This document shows, one piece after another, positions 49,790 to 63,955 of a stretch of 64,000 bases of DNA. The position numbers and the translations under genes are program-made. This DNA is from Pempheris klunzingeri. Its lineage: Eukaryota; Chordata; Actinopteri; Acropomatiformes; Pempheridae. The notes beneath the pieces are model-generated. The model did not search any database. It was not told the DNA's origin and worked only from the letters and a program-made list of their open reading frames with translations. Positions within the stretch are counted from its first letter, which is position 1, and each line of letters begins with the position of its first letter. Where the stretch lies: assembly GCF_042242105.1 (NCBI RefSeq), contig NC_092023.1, positions 14,399,933 to 14,463,932 of the forward strand. The letters are read 5' to 3'.

Positions 49790-52700
49790 TCTTGCAGCAC
49801 CCTGCTGCGTGCACGAACAACACACTTAATGTGTGCTGGTATTAATAACTCCTATCACGACTCTTATCCCTCACAAAACAACTCCTTTGTGAAAGGTTTG
49901 TGGAAGGTGTTGACTCCTGGATCTGCGTGATGCTTGAGTTTAGAATATTTTATCACAGATTTGTTGTTCCAACATCAAGAACTTTCACCAAATTAGTAAT
50001 AGGTAAAATGACCAGTGTCCACACTTTGTTGCTTTTGATTAATTGTCTGAGTCAACTTTCTGACAAATTTGTCTTGAACCACGCTACTGCTAAAAGGAGT
50101 GCTTAGTCCGACAGATAAATCAAAAGTCCTCTCTGAAAGGACACAACTCACACTTCTAGTAAAGTGAATTATGTAACTTGCTAATGTTTCTCCACATATG
50201 AAGGTATAACATTATGTAATGTAATGGGTTCCTCCAGTGCAAAGAACAGGCACACCAGCACAAAACCCGAATGTAGTGCATCACAAACATGTATTGATGT
50301 GTTTCAGGTGTAGGTGCAAAATGCAAATGCTGCTAATTGAACAGCCACAAAGAGAGGAGCAGTCACTTCCACGAGAGCCCGACATGTAAGTGCTGCAGCT
50401 GCTAATGACTGCCGAGTACCTCGGTATGACAGCCGCGCTTGTCACGGGTAATCAGAGGTTCAATATAAACAAAATTTGATGCTGATATCTGAAGACGTTG
50501 GAAATGCTTTTCTTCAGTGGAACTCCACAAGGAAAAAACAAGACAGCAGTATTCCCCATGTCGTGTCCTTGACACATGTGACATACAGATATTTTCTCAT
50601 TTATTTGCTCTGACTCAAAGTGTGTAAAAAAAAGATTTTACTCAGCTGGAGCCTTGGCTTAAATGCACAGCTTAGTGTATAAAGATGCTGATACTCACTT
50701 TTGTCACAAAGAATCATTACAGAATCAATATATGCCCGTCGGCATCTGACCTCATTGAAATTAAAGTCACTAATTCATACATGTGAAAATCAAACATGAT
50801 TATAGCTACAGCAAATATCCTGCTCTCAATATAAGAGATGTATGATCTACTTTCTATATCAGGACACTTCAGGGTGAATCATGCCTGGTCTTAACAACAC
50901 ACCCTCATGTACATGCCTGTGGCACAATGGCTGTGGTCTAGTAACACGTGTTGCTAGGATACATTGTTAACAATCTCCCCCCATTTTGCAGGTTTTGTTG
51001 CTGATTAAAAGAAAAGGAAATTTCATGGGCATAGAAATGCAAAAATAAATACAGCTGTACAGCCAGCACAAGACCAAACCGACTGCCAAGCAGTCCGACG
51101 TCATAACAAATGAGAAAAACATTAACATGAGGCAACGATTTAAAAGAAAAAAGTGAATTGATTTATTCCTAAAACAGGCTCATATCATGGTCCATGGTGC
51201 TTTGTGATGATCTGTCATAACACTCATATCTGCCTCCCTTTCCTCCCTTTCGCTCCTTGGTGCTGATCAGGCACATCGCCGGACTCCATTAACTTTTTGG
51301 TTTACTTTATTCGTTACGGCCTGGCAGGCGGTGGACACAGCTGACATCACTGCACTGTGGCCCCACACAAACTGTATGTGACAAACAAGCTGGCGTAAGC
51401 TGGTAAAGTGTTTACATTATCTCTGTAAGGATGCAGTCTATATGGCAGCAGAAGTAGATAGAAAGTTAAAAACATAAAGTCATGATGTAATAGTTAAAAA
51501 GATACACGTGTCATGATAACTTTAGTCCTGGGACTGAGTGTAATCGTGCTTATAAATTGTACAGGAAAGTGTTAACATGTCACTCAATACAGACGAGTGA
51601 AGGAGAGAGCTGCATGTTGACTCTTCATACTTTTTCTATTCCCCTGTTTAAATGCACAACACCGGCACGTTGTCTTTAATGTTGCTTTTATGTTGATAAG
51701 TGGCTCTTGAAGGTTTCGCTTTGTCGTTTTGTCTCTACTGATCATAAGACTTTGCTGGACACTTAAAATGGTTGTCGAGAACCGCTGAGCTGCACTTAAC
51801 TTCTCCGCCACAGACTCTTTCTTTGTTCTCATTCACATTCACGGTCACCAGCTGAGATTGTAACAGCAGCAGAAGTTTCACATTGAGAGGGCAAGCAGTC
51901 ATAACAGTAAATAAAATCAATATCTATCTGTTTCATCCTGTTTTGTGCTTTTTCTGTTTTGTTTTTTCCTGCAGAATCTCAAGGTTGGATTGCAACGCCG
52001 TTTTCTGTAGCTTTCAATATCAATATGTGCAGACATTCCTCTTGAAAAGTATGACCCTGGGCACAGAGAGATATAATATTACATGGGTCATGTTTGTATA
52101 CAGTACGTCCCAGTACTGTTGTTTTTTCTCTGTTTTTAAAATAAATGTAAGTGAGTGTGGGTCCCCAGAGCCGCTGATACGGCAGCTGATTATTTCTACA
52201 CTCCTGCAGAGAAATGTGAAAATGTCCTGCTAAAAGAAGGCAGAACATTAAACCCATTATGTTCTGTTTTTTGTCTCTTGTTGCTTATGTTTTTTTCATA
52301 AGACCAGTTGTTTTTGGACTGTGCTTTTAAAACCAAACTGCCCTTGTATTTCACCTCCATCCGCTCAATCAGAGCTGCGGCGCTCCGTCAGCCAGCAGGG
52401 TTGTACCACGTAGCTCCCAGAGCTTTATATCTCAAGCTGATCTGCAGGATCAATATCTGGACCAATCACTGCACATTTTAATGATTGCTATTGGCTAAGT
52501 AAAGCCTGCTAAATCCATTTTCAGTGAATTGTGGTAACCCATTGTGCTCCAGGTACCCCAGCTGTTCAAAAAAAATGCCTCATTGTGCTCTGAACGCCAG
52601 ATCAGTTTCTAACCCAGAGACTTTGCTGCAGATAAATAGCAGCCTGTAGTTTCAATGAAATATCCACACTCACCGCATGAGTCATTAGGCAATACGAGCA

Positions 52701-53040
52701 TAACACTTAAGGGTTAAAAACAGTTGCTTTGCATGTATTTCAGCAACATTTAATCGGTGAACAATTCCTCTGATGAGCAGCTGCTGGACTTTGAAACATT
52801 TGATCTTACAAGTCAGGGTTCTCACATTGTTCTATTTAGCAGGCACAATGAAGCAATGAAACACTTTCCTTTAAGTCAGAGGATATTACTATAACTAAGC
52901 TTCAGGGAAACACAGCAAAGATGCCATACATACAGTATATCTGATCAGTTAGCTGGTAGTTACAAAGTCACATATTAACATACAGTAGTATAGCGCAAAT
53001 ATCTGCTCACCACCATCACATCCTTAATGAATAAAACATT
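49790..53040. other. Intergenic, no gene seen
   Basis: AT-rich sequence without recognisable domains or splice-bounded frames. The region near the Gypsy relic may include further unrecognised parts of it. Confidence 0.5.
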
Positions 53041-53046
53041 ACTTAA

Positions 53047-53675
53047 CCCTTTAATGCCTGAACCATGAAAAACTTGCCAGAAAATTCAAATTTCTTTGAA
53101 ACTGGAGTGTTTATTGAACCTTCTGACAAATTACAAAAAAAAAAAAATTAAGTTTAAAAAGTCTTAATTTGTATTCTTTTTGCTACATCCTGCATTTTTG
53201 TGCAATTTATTGCTCACAGTTTGGTCATCTTAAGCAAACAAAAACATATAAAACACAGATAAGATACAAAAAAACAAAAATCACACTGATGATGTAGAGG
53301 TCTCAAAAACTCCATCCATCCATCCATTTTCAACCGCTTATCCGGAGTCGGGTCGCGGGGGCAGCAGTTTTAGCAGAGATGCCCAAACTTCCCGGGCCCC
53401 AGACACCTCCTCCAGCTCATCCGGTGGGACCCCGAGGCGTTCCCAAGCCAGCCGAGAGACGTAGTCCCTCCAGCGTGTCCTGGGTCTTCCCCGGGGCCTC
53501 CTTTCGGTGGGACATGCCCGGAAAACCTCCCCAGCTGGCTCCTCTCGATGTGGAGGAGCAGCGGCTCTACTCCGAGCCCATCCCGCATGGTCGAACTCCT
53601 CACCCTATCTCTAAGGGTGAGTCCGGCCACCCTGCGGACTCATGTATCAAATATGATACACTTGGCGTTAAAGGG
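53047..53675. mobile_element. TTAA-flanked MITE (piggyBac-like) interrupted by a LINE
   Basis: TTAA at 53043-53046 and 53676-53679 flank termini CCCTTTAATGCC and GGCGTTAAAGGG, inverted repeats with one mismatch. The right part also has the small palindrome GTATCA...TGATAC. There is no transposase frame. CCC/GGG ends and TTAA duplication are the piggyBac signature. Its interior contains the LINE end annotated separately, so the MITE is the older insertion. Confidence 0.7.
53312..53640 (-). mobile_element. 5'-truncated L2/Rex-like LINE, 3' end only
   Basis: On the minus strand it ends with GGATAAGCGG, AAAATGG and a short (GGAT)n tail (53312-53328 on plus), the 3' hallmark of a very common fish LINE. 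Minus-strand translation gives GLGVEPLLLHIERSQLGRF, the C-terminal end of its second reading frame, but with a deletion and frame disruption afterwards. It is a dead copy. The sense of the family name is from memory. Confidence 0.75.
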
Positions 53676-54768
53676 TTAAGAAGAAGCGTTAAACCTTTAT
53701 TTGGATGTCACTATCCATGCCAGGATGATGAGTTATTTTGGGTAAATCTGGCAAAATTCGTAATTTCTTCAAACAAACGTCTTTCATTGCACCATACACA
53801 CTGATGTAGCATTGCAGCTTTAGTTTAGGCTAAATCTAAATTGATAATGAGAGATGCATCAGGATCTGTCAGTCTTTTTCCATTGCTTAAAACCTCGACT
53901 AACCTAAAGCTTACTAGTGCCAGTGATGTATTGAATCCTAAATTCCCAGTCAGTTTGGGTTTTATATTTACTTTTTACTTACTTCATCTAGTAACTCTCT
54001 GTCCTCATATTGTAATTCTAATAGATTTACTTCTGTCTGATCCGTTCTGCTTGTAAAGCATCTGTTTCATGCATGTCTGTCCTGGAAGACGGATCCCCCC
54101 CTCTGTTGCCATCCTGAGGTTCCTACCATTGTGTTTTCTGCTTAAAATGGTTTATAGTGGAGTTTTTCTCCACCTTAGTCAAAGGTCTGAAGATATAATG
54201 CATCATATATTGTACCACCCCTCTAGCTAGATTAGAATATCAACATTGGATGAGTCTGCAAAAATCATTATTACATTCAGTGTAAGTTTCTGGTGTTGTT
54301 AAGGCTTAAGAAAGATTGCAGTTATGGCAAATTAACTATGGTTTAGGTGTGGTTAATGTTAGTCAACTAAAATACTGGGTTAACATTCGGCAAAGACTGT
54401 GATTATGGTTATTAGAAAGGCAAAGTTTAATTGCAGATCTCGGGTGCCTCTGCATGAAGTCTCTGTTATTAACAGCTCAGTCCTTCATGTCAGTAACACA
54501 AGCCCAGATGTCACTAGAAAAAAAAAAAAAGAAAAAAAAACATGGTACATTTTAGTTGAGTGTGCTGTTGAATTTAATTGAGTGTACCAGGGCCACATTG
54601 TCTCGTGCTCTTATGGGTATGACATGCACATCCACCACTCCAACCGACCAATAGAGCCATATTTCCTGGAGATACTGGGATGGTCATGCAGGTTGTAAAG
54701 CACTCAAAGACAAATTCATGATCACAATAGTTAATATCCATATAGCAGAGTCGAAGAACAGAAGCCTT

Positions 54769-55351
54769 TGATGAGAACCGGACAGACAAGACTGAGGAAC
54801 CCACACGCTCGACTCAATAAAGTCACAAAGAAACTTTAATCAAAAGGCAAAACAGGAACCAAGACAAAAACCCTAAAACTAACAAAAGGCAACTCCGTGA
54901 AAAGACACAGGAGTGATCTAACAAAACAAAATCAAAATCAACAGAAAAACTCAGGCCAGAAAGGGCAATCAAAACACAATACAAAGTAGCAACTAAAAAT
55001 GACTGGGTAGACTAATATCAAAGTAAACAACAAAAGGAGCAAGACAAGGCTTGAAACAAAGTACTCAACTGAAAATAACCAAACATCAAATACAAGAACC
55101 AGAGTTCACAGGAAGGCACGACAATGGACATGACGAACTGGCACAGGACAGAGGGAGAAGCAGACAATAAATACACAGGGTGATGGGGAACAGGTGGAAA
55201 CAATCAGGGAGGAGCCAGACAATCAGACGACAGGAAGTAAAATGTAACTGAAACAAGGAAACACATGATACTACAAAATAAAAGCGGAAATGACAAGACA
55301 ACATGAGACGAGACAAAAACGGAACTTAAGACAAAATACAGGATCATGACA
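54769..55351 (-). mobile_element. Solo LTR, 583 bp, with 5-bp target duplication
   Basis: In minus orientation it starts TGTCATGATCCTG and ends GGTTCTCATCA, the TG...CA form of an LTR. GCCTT lies directly at both sides (54764-54768 and 55352-55356), a 5-bp target duplication. A TATTTATT-type TATA sequence and ATTAAA lie inside, consistent with promoter and polyadenylation parts. No internal coding region adjoins it, so it most likely arose by recombination between two LTRs. Gypsy versus other LTR class is not resolved. Confidence 0.75.
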
Positions 55352-55359
55352 GCCTTGTT

Positions 55360-57242
55360 GATACGGGGTCATTGTTGTGCTTTGATTTCATTCTGAAAAG
55401 CCCAAAGACTGAATGTGACTGAGGCTTTCAATTTCCATGTTTTACAGCCAGCCAGTGTTTCATCTGACCCTGACTGATTTATCTGCCAAAGACAAATTTT
55501 ACTGCCATTTTCCTCTTGACACGCTGTAATTTTGAACCTTCCCGGTAACCAAGAGTGTAATTAACATGTCTGGTTTATATTGAGGATCGTAAAAATAATG
55601 TCAGTTGCTCTTGCAGCATAAAGGGGCTTTCAGATGGGGAGCAGTGTCCAGTAGGGTCAGCATGTATTTAAATAAAGCAAGGTACAATAGAGAGGGCAGG
55701 GGAAAGTAACCACTCACATTATGTACATGAATTAATGTTTGAATTTGTAATAAAGGAATGAAAAATGCACCCAAACACATTTTAAATATTAGGTAGCGTT
55801 CAGTGTAATTTAGCATCTAGCTGGTGAACACTGTGGATCATTTAGCAGCTAAAGAGCCATTTTCCTCCAAATCAAAAGTTCCCAGGAAGCCAAACCTATG
55901 CGAAAATAAGACTGAACAATTTATGTACATTTGTCAGGTGGCCAGAAATATGACTATCTCTCATGTTTGGTCTAATGCAGATTTGAGTTTGATTTCAGAA
56001 CAAGAAATTATTATATGGTATAAATCGTGTGTAGTCTCAACTTTTTGTTGGCATACTTTATGCAGGTCAGTAGCATAGTACTATTTATTTCATAGTAAAA
56101 TTAGACGAATAAAATTAAAGCAACCTTTTTTCATGGTAGACAGTTAAAAGGAACTATAGATATTGCTTTCTGTGACCAGGATTTTGTCCAGTTGTTCAGG
56201 GGGATTCGCACACAGGCATTGCTCAGGGCTGTCTTCTTCCTCTTCTTAATACTTCACCTGCTGAATGAATTCAACCTGTCTTTAGGGATCCACGTCCAGC
56301 ATCTCAATACAGAGACAGTTCCTGAACCACAAGTTATGTTTTATCTTTCATTTACTGCTCTTACTCTCAGCTTTTTTTTGTAATCTGAAAGAAAAATGTT
56401 GTCAAACACAAGTGGTAAGTGGAAGACACAGCTGCAGGCTGAAATGTTGAATTTTGTCATAAATATGAAACTGCATTTCTGTGTCATGCTACAGTATTTG
56501 TGACAGTTATAGTAACATTACTGCAGCCTGGGAAGCTGTCTTCGCCTCAGAACATACATACATCTACAGGAGAGGATTTAGGGGAGAAAACATGGTAAAT
56601 ACTGGCATTTGAATTCCCCAGCTTCTTTTTGGACGCCTCCTCACTTTTGTATCTATGGAGGTTACGTGTGCAGTACTATGCCTATCTGAGAGCACCTTAA
56701 GTATCATAACCCTGCTGGGTTGTGAGAATGCTCTGTTGTTTCTGTGACTCCCAACTGTGAGCGCGAGGTTTGATCTCCACCAATTTCACAAATAATTCAA
56801 GAAGTTATACGACAGCAAAGTACACATAAACAAGTTCCTAGCTGCTCGTGTTTCTGTCCCCATCATCAGCCATCTCATTACCTGCAGCATTATTCATCAA
56901 TACTCCCACCTCGATACCCCTCGCCCTCACCAGCAGCACACATATACCCCCACTGGGGAGGATGGCAGCCTGTGACAAGCCCTGAGTAAATGGGCACCTC
57001 ATCTGAGTGTGTGTGTGTGTGTCTATTTGTGTGTGTGTGTGTGTGCTTTTGCATGTGCACCTGTGTGTGTGTGTGTGTGACAAGTGCTGACAGTCCAGGA
57101 GCCTGGCCTCGTACAAGGTCAGCATCTGTGAGCTTCATCAGTGTGTGCGAGTGTATGTGTGTGTGGGTACAAACAATATACCACCTGTGCCCCCCTGCCA
57201 TGCCTGCACCCAGCAGATGCTCTGAAAGTCATGCTCAGTCTT

Positions 57243-57278
<36 letters not shown>

Positions 57279-58370
57279 ACACAGCACTAGTCATGAGTAC
57301 CACGCAGAGTTATCAAAGTCAGCCGAGGTTAGTTGTAGTGTTATGAGTGTGATAAATATGATAAAATATGGACCATAAATTCAGGTCATATGGAGGGAGG
57401 ACAGGGTCCACAGGCTCACTGACACTAGAAAACCACACACACACACACACACACGTACACGGAAGTCTTCTTACGACAACCATGGTGAGTTTTGACTTAA
57501 ATGAAACACTGGATCAAGCCTCATCATGAAGGCGGATCTAAAAGTCCTAAAAGATGACATGATTTAAACGTTTGGCTCTGTGTAATTTCCAGCCACATCT
57601 TTTCATAGAACCACCACATCGTCTCCTGTTTTTCCTCTTCATCCCTCCCTTAAAAACAACTAACACCCTCTGCCACAGAACTAAGTCTAATTTCCTTAGT
57701 CTTGGCCACACTTGGTGTATTTCGTAATACATCAAATAAATCAAGAATATCAAAAATATTTCAAATATAATAGAATACCCCAAATAGTTGCATCTTACAT
57801 GAGGGGAAACAAAAAGTATGAAAATTTATTTTTACAGAAAATCTCTACTTAGACATTTGTTGTAATCAGCGCACACTGACATAGATTCAATAAGTTGTTT
57901 TTGAGATTATGGAGAGATGAAATGTTTAATACTGGGATCAAAACATTGTCAGTTATAAAATTGTGGTTTGGAGTCAGTAACTCCAATATTTCTTGACAAA
58001 TAAGCAAGAAAATAAAATGTTCTCATAACCTGAGAGGAATCACAACTCCAAAAACTAGACCCACGTTGTTGGATCTGGAATTTAATTTTAAATGTCTCCA
58101 TCAAAACACGTTCTCCACGTTCTCCAAGACTTGTAGATCAACACTAAATGACTTACTTATGAAATTAATGGTATTATTCAAGTAAAACCTATTTTATTTT
58201 GACAGGAGTGAATGCTGACCAACGCTCCCTCTCATTTAGATTGTTAAACAACTACTTTGTTTTCCTGGCAGGTAAGGATGGGGCCTCCACTAATAATGAA
58301 CAAAAAAAAAAAACGAGACAGAAAAAATTGATCAGAATTTTATTAACACTTCAATAAAAGCGTCTGGTAT
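55360..58370. other. Intergenic, no gene seen; contains GT/CA microsatellites
   Basis: (GT)n patches at about 57006-57080, (CA)n at 57246-57272 and 57436-57455. The longer frames at 56.8-57.2 kb are translations of these repeats. No other coding evidence was found. Confidence 0.6.
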
Positions 58371-58379
58371 GTCAAGAGA

Positions 58380-59250
58380 GAATGTTTGAATTTTAAGCAG
58401 GGCGAAAACAGCGCGGCTCGACAGGAGGCAATACTGTGACAGCAAGAGCCAGAGGGAGGCATTATTGTTATTGTCTCCCTTGGTGGTGACTCGCTTGCAA
58501 TGCTGCATTGCTATTAGAGAGCAACATAGAAATAAAATCAGATTAAATGCACATGACAGGAGGCACAGTCTCCAACTGGAGTCAGGTTCATGACAAGCTT
58601 GTGTCATTTACTGTGACTGCATGATTTATTTGGCCTCGCTAGGAGTGGAGGAGGCAAGCTGGGAGTTTTCTAATTCCTTTCTCCATCATTTCTGCAGCCA
58701 TCAGTCAAAGCCACAGAGAGCAGGGGCTAAATGTGAACGCTCAATAAATGGGCTGTTAATGCTGCCAAGTTACATTTCCCGTCTTTGTTATTTCAAGCCG
58801 TGTTTGAGATTTACGTTTTGAACTTCTGCATTCTTGTTTTAGCCTTTTGAAAAGCCAGGCGGCTCGGGGTTTTTCTGTTTATTTTTTACTCTGTAATATC
58901 ATGCTGGGTAGTGCCAGAGGTTCAGAAAGCCACAAAACCTGGTTGGAGTTATGGAAAATAAAAACCTCATCTGCCCATTCATCCTGCATGCAGCATGCAG
59001 GTCTGAACAGCTCATCAACCTTTGTTTGATTTACTTTAAATTCATATTTCTTTTGAATCTTGCAATGACCACATGCGATACATTTACAATTCAACTTCCA
59101 GTTATTAGACTGGTCAAATGTCTTCCATAAACCAAATGCATTTGCATATAAGTGATGGCAACCACATATGAAACCATTAAAAATGCCTTTTAAATCAGCA
59201 GAATTTTTGATTCTCACATAGTTTGTCACACATTGTTCAAAGTGTTGATT
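58380..59250. other. Candidate conserved noncoding DNA (inferred)
   Basis: The stretch is free of simple repeats and transposon ends. It contains an octamer-type POU site ATTTGCAT at 59140-59147 within ATGCATTTGCAT, and an interrupted palindromic CTGCATGCAGCATGCAG at 58984-59000. It does not code for a recognisable protein. Conservation cannot be assessed here, so this is only a pointer. Confidence 0.25.
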
Positions 59251-59259
59251 CCAGTTAAG

Positions 59260-62200
59260 AGCTTCAAACTGTGGATTCTGGATATTTAATGGATGAAATC
59301 ACAAGATGGGGCTTTTAATCATCAAAATCAAAGTGATCTTTTAAAGACTTACTCAGATGTAATATTGGTTCAGATGGTCTTAATATAGAGCAGGATGCTC
59401 ACTAAGAGGTCATGAAATTCAATGTTGATTAACAAGAAGCAAAGCAGGCTGGACTGGGGGGGCGAGGGAAGAACCCAAACAAAATTAATTTTCTGAGCCT
59501 GCAGATAGAGATTCTTCTGAATACATCGACTATAGCGCTGAATAAGCTACAACAAACACAAACGAATAGAGAAAATGTATGTATGTTTGAAAAATCAGTT
59601 TATTAGCTCTTACTGTTTCTGTGGCTCTGCTTATGAGATGTTTGAAAAACTTTGTTAACTTTGTACATATATCTGAGGATGCAGTGTGCTGCAGAGCTGT
59701 CCTCACCGGTTAGGAGTCCCCAGCAGGTGAGCAAACATGTGTGCGAGGTGTGGACATGTGAAGAACGCTTGATTTAAAAGTTTCGTCAAAGACACTGATC
59801 GAATTTTTGTCTCCAAAAGCTCAAAAGTCAAGTTCCTCAATGTCAGGCTTAATTGAAAACAAGGAGAAACGACAGATTCGGTCACATTTTGTTGCACCTG
59901 AAAGATCCACTGCCGTGCACATTTTCACATCTTCTTTTTGTAGTTTATGGTTCCATTTGTTGCTTTGGGATTATGTTGTTTCTGCTGTTTCAGGTGAAAG
60001 ATTTAGCTCACAGGCGCTAGCAGGAGTTAAACCACTTCTCAGTAGTCATGGCTGCCTTTTGGGATTGAATACCTGCAGCAGATATCTGTATTTTTGTTTT
60101 TATCTTTTTCAAAATCCCACATCCCTCAAAAATGTGAGCATCTTCAAACACAAAGTCAGTTCACAGTGCTTTAAGGCAAATAAAAAGGCATTATAGAGCT
60201 GAAGGATTAGTTAATTCATTGATTAGTTAATCCACACCTGCTATGATAACTGATTAATCATTGAGACATTTTTTCAAGCAAAATGCCAAACATGCATTTG
60301 GTCCAGCCTGTTGGCTTCTTTTTATTTCAGTTTGTCCAGTGATTTGTCACCAAATATATAGTAAAGTAATTACATATAGTAATGTGATTACTTTTTCAGC
60401 AACTAGTACGGTAAGGGGTTACAATTTTAAATTAAGTAATTACAATAGTCCCAGTTTGATATTGTTACTTTGACATTTGGGGTTGACTTGTTCACTGTCT
60501 GAGCAGATATCCTGAAGAATTCGAGACAGACCTGAATTACAAGCAGTTGTCCCGACCCTAAAGCAACAAAATCTTTACACAAAACTTATACACAGCAGGT
60601 GAGGATGATTATGATGAAGGCTAATATTTGACTCGCTATCACATTTGTTGTAACAAACGCAGAGGACAGCACTATTATGCTCTTGACAGCAAATCTATAC
60701 GCCAACCACAAACAATAATGCACAGTTTAGTGCAACACAGTAAAAGTAGGCTGACTAGTCAAGTTAGTTATGTACTCAAAGGCACACCAGACAAGTGGCT
60801 GTGGCAGATGGTTAGAAATTGAGTTTGAGCTTTGGTTACTGTTGCATATCTCATTTCATATCAGCCTATTTCATATATGATATCATAGTGGCGTTCAGTC
60901 AGCTCGGCTGTTGGAAATAGTCTCACACAAACCTGGGCTCCACCAGAGCAGTCACTGAGGGTCCTTCTCAAAACCAGTGCAGGCTGGACTCCCACACTTA
61001 TTCAAACATTGTGGTTTGTCAGGTTTTGGAGAGCTGAGGCGTTCGCCTCATGAGACAAATGCATAGCAAATGCTCTGGTTCTCCATGAGCACAACAAACA
61101 TTCCTTCACTGGAAATAGATGCTGACCATCTTCATTCTCCTCCATTCCCCCCCCCCACATTCCCCTGATATGTCACTTTTCAGTGTGCACACAGGAGGAG
61201 GCTTTAGCAGCTACTCTGGTGGCTCCAGAGCTCACAAGCATGTCATGGTTTCCAACAATGATACAGCTGCTGTCAGGGAAACTATGACAACTCGCATGGC
61301 GCAGAGACTCGCTCTCTCCCAGCTGGACGGCTCAACACTTTCCACTGATATCATCATACAGCAATATCATATCATCTTTATATCTATGTGCACAATAGCC
61401 AGCAGTACATTAAGGGGATACTTAGCTTTCTCTGGCCTACATTACCTGCTGCACTGACACAACTAGTTAAGTGGTTAACAAAGATCCAAGAGATCAAACC
61501 CAAAAGCCCTGTTAACCTCACGCTCCATGACAGCACACACTGTCCTTGTCTCTGTCTAACGTACACACTGAAAATGCTGAATCGTTGGCCTGTTTCTTCC
61601 CATTTGGGATCATATTTATTTTGATAAACAGTGCAAACAGGGGAGGTGTTAAAATGTTATTACTGATTCACAGGAATGAAGAAAACAGGGGGAGACAGGT
61701 TCATCTCCCCAACATACATCTAATACACACTGTATCTTTGGTATTCTGTTTTAAGCTTACAGATTCCCCACCACCTCTTACTGTAATCTCATGCTGACTT
61801 GACCTCATATCAATAATTCATTTAGCTCAGAAAAAACTCAGGGCTCGCTCATGAGCTTAAAACTTTTAGTTCCAGCGTTAGCACTTCTGGTGTGGCCAAA
61901 CTTTAGCTTTGGATAAGCGGTATTTCCCCCTGATGTTGACTCATGAATTCAGGTTCTCCTCTCCTTGCTTCTCTCTCTTGATTTCTTACTCACTACTTCT
62001 ACCATCCTATGCCTACTCAGACCTTTTTTTCTTTGATTTATCCCTTATTTTTGTCTCCATGTGTGTCTGTATGGACCTGTTTACCCTGATCATAAGCTCA
62101 GAATCCAGTCTGCATTCTCAAGCTTTCAGTTTTACTTTAAAACCATTATCATGAGGAGACACAACAAAGCGAATTTAGGAAACATTTGCAATTAATAGAT

Positions 62201-63479
62201 AGTGTATAAACCCTCTTTGAATAGTGCTTCAAAAGCTACTAAAAAATGAAGGTACTTGTGGTGGCCAAAAAAGAGTGGAATGTGCACACAATGACTTATG
62301 TTATCGGGAATCTACAAAATTGTGTCCACACCACAGAAAACAAGTTCCTTTTGCTCAGGCTGAATTAAAACAAAGAAACACAGGTGTAACTGTGAAGATT
62401 TTTAGTGTAACAACAGTAGTGAGCCTCAAAGCTCCAAGAACATGCATATTCTGATTTACTGCCTGTAGTTTATTTACAGTCAGAAAATAAAACCTCAAAA
62501 CCCTCAGTAACCAAGGCTGCACAATGCTTTGAGACTGGAGATCGGGTTTTGTATCCTGACCCTCATGTTTAATCAAAAGCACTTTAGTGGAGGTTAAGAA
62601 AATATTGTGGACTTTTTAGAATATATAACGAGGAACAATCTCTCTCTAGCGTAAACCAAGTGTTTCGTGTTGCCTACACATAACTATAAAAACTTGACTA
62701 ACGCTTCAGATGCCATGAGCAGTTATTGGATTGCAAGAGCAGGTACTGTAGGAAAACAAACTGAATGTTTTCAGTATAAACATTTTGTGAACTAACTAAA
62801 GATACCTTTATTGGAATGTTTCTTCTATATGTTTATAGAAAACATAATTTCTAGGAGTTGCTACATTTGTTATGAGTGTGAAGTTGTCTGACAGCACCTG
62901 TGTTATACTGTATTTTGACGTTAAAAAAAGAGTGATCATAGAGAGGGTTAGAAGTGACAGCAGATGCCTTCTTAACTTTGTTTGGGTGTGAGTTTTGGGG
63001 ACAAGTTTTGGGGAAAACAGATCAATTTTCAGATTAATCTGGTCAGTCTTTTCTCTTTTAGTGTGGTTTTATTAGGCTGCTAACATTCAAACTGAGATGT
63101 TAAGAGCGAAAATATAATGCAAACCTACAACAAAAAGCAGCCTGAAACACAGGGCTTAGGAATGTGAGTAAATTGATGTTGGCATCTGACAGACAGCAGC
63201 TTCAAGGGCCTAAACTGTCTGACTGATGCTTATATTCAGCTGTTTCCTCAGCAACAGATGATGATGGCAAGAAGCACAGACAACTTTCCTCTTTCCCTTT
63301 GCCAAAGACTCAAAATGAGCTGACAGGTTATCAGAAAATTTTCTTTTTTTTTGCTGCTACTCGTAAGTCGTTTTTGCTGTTGTTTGAAAGCTCTGGTTTG
63401 CTGTTAGCAGATTGAATATGTAAGAACCAAACTCAAAAATGGGAAAATGGCCATTTCTGCATTTTTGCAGAGTCAGAGT

Positions 63480-63480
<1 letters not shown>
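59260..63480. other. Intergenic, no gene seen
   Basis: AT-rich DNA with no recognised domain, RNA gene or transposon. Open frames are short and end in random positions without matching splice sites. Confidence 0.55.
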
Positions 63481-63481
<1 letters not shown>

Positions 63482-63528
<47 letters not shown>

Positions 63529-63695
63529 GGTGAGAGTCAGTCATCTCTGCCAAGTGTCCTCACAAAGATAGTAAAAACACAGCTCTCATTATAAACACGA
63601 ACATTTTTGAGGAATTGAGGATAAGAAGTCTTCAATGACATCAAGTGTCTTCACAGTAATGAAAAAATGTGCTGCATGTGTACGTGCAACTGTAT

Positions 63696-63733
<38 letters not shown>

Positions 63734-63955
63734 GTGTGTAGGTGTATGACAGGGCAGCATATGGCTAGCACTGCATGTAGTGAAATATTAAAAAGCAGTG
63801 TCAGCAAGAAGGGCACTGCGTGTGTGTGTGTGAGTGTGTGTTTGAATGTGTGTGGGTTTGTGTGTGTGTCCCATGGGGAGCAGAAATCTGCCGGACATAG
63901 ACAACTGGGCATGACAAGCTCCCACTGTGACACACACACACACACACACACAAAA
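63482..63955. repeat. GT/CA microsatellite cluster at the right edge
   Basis: About 23 GT units at 63482-63527, (GT)n at about 63703-63731, mixed GT-rich DNA at 63818-63869 and (CA)n at about 63931-63952. Confidence 0.93.

Noticed and set aside
53379..53804. A 141-codon plus-strand frame
   Set aside because: It is antisense to the LINE end on the minus strand and runs out of it into unrelated DNA.
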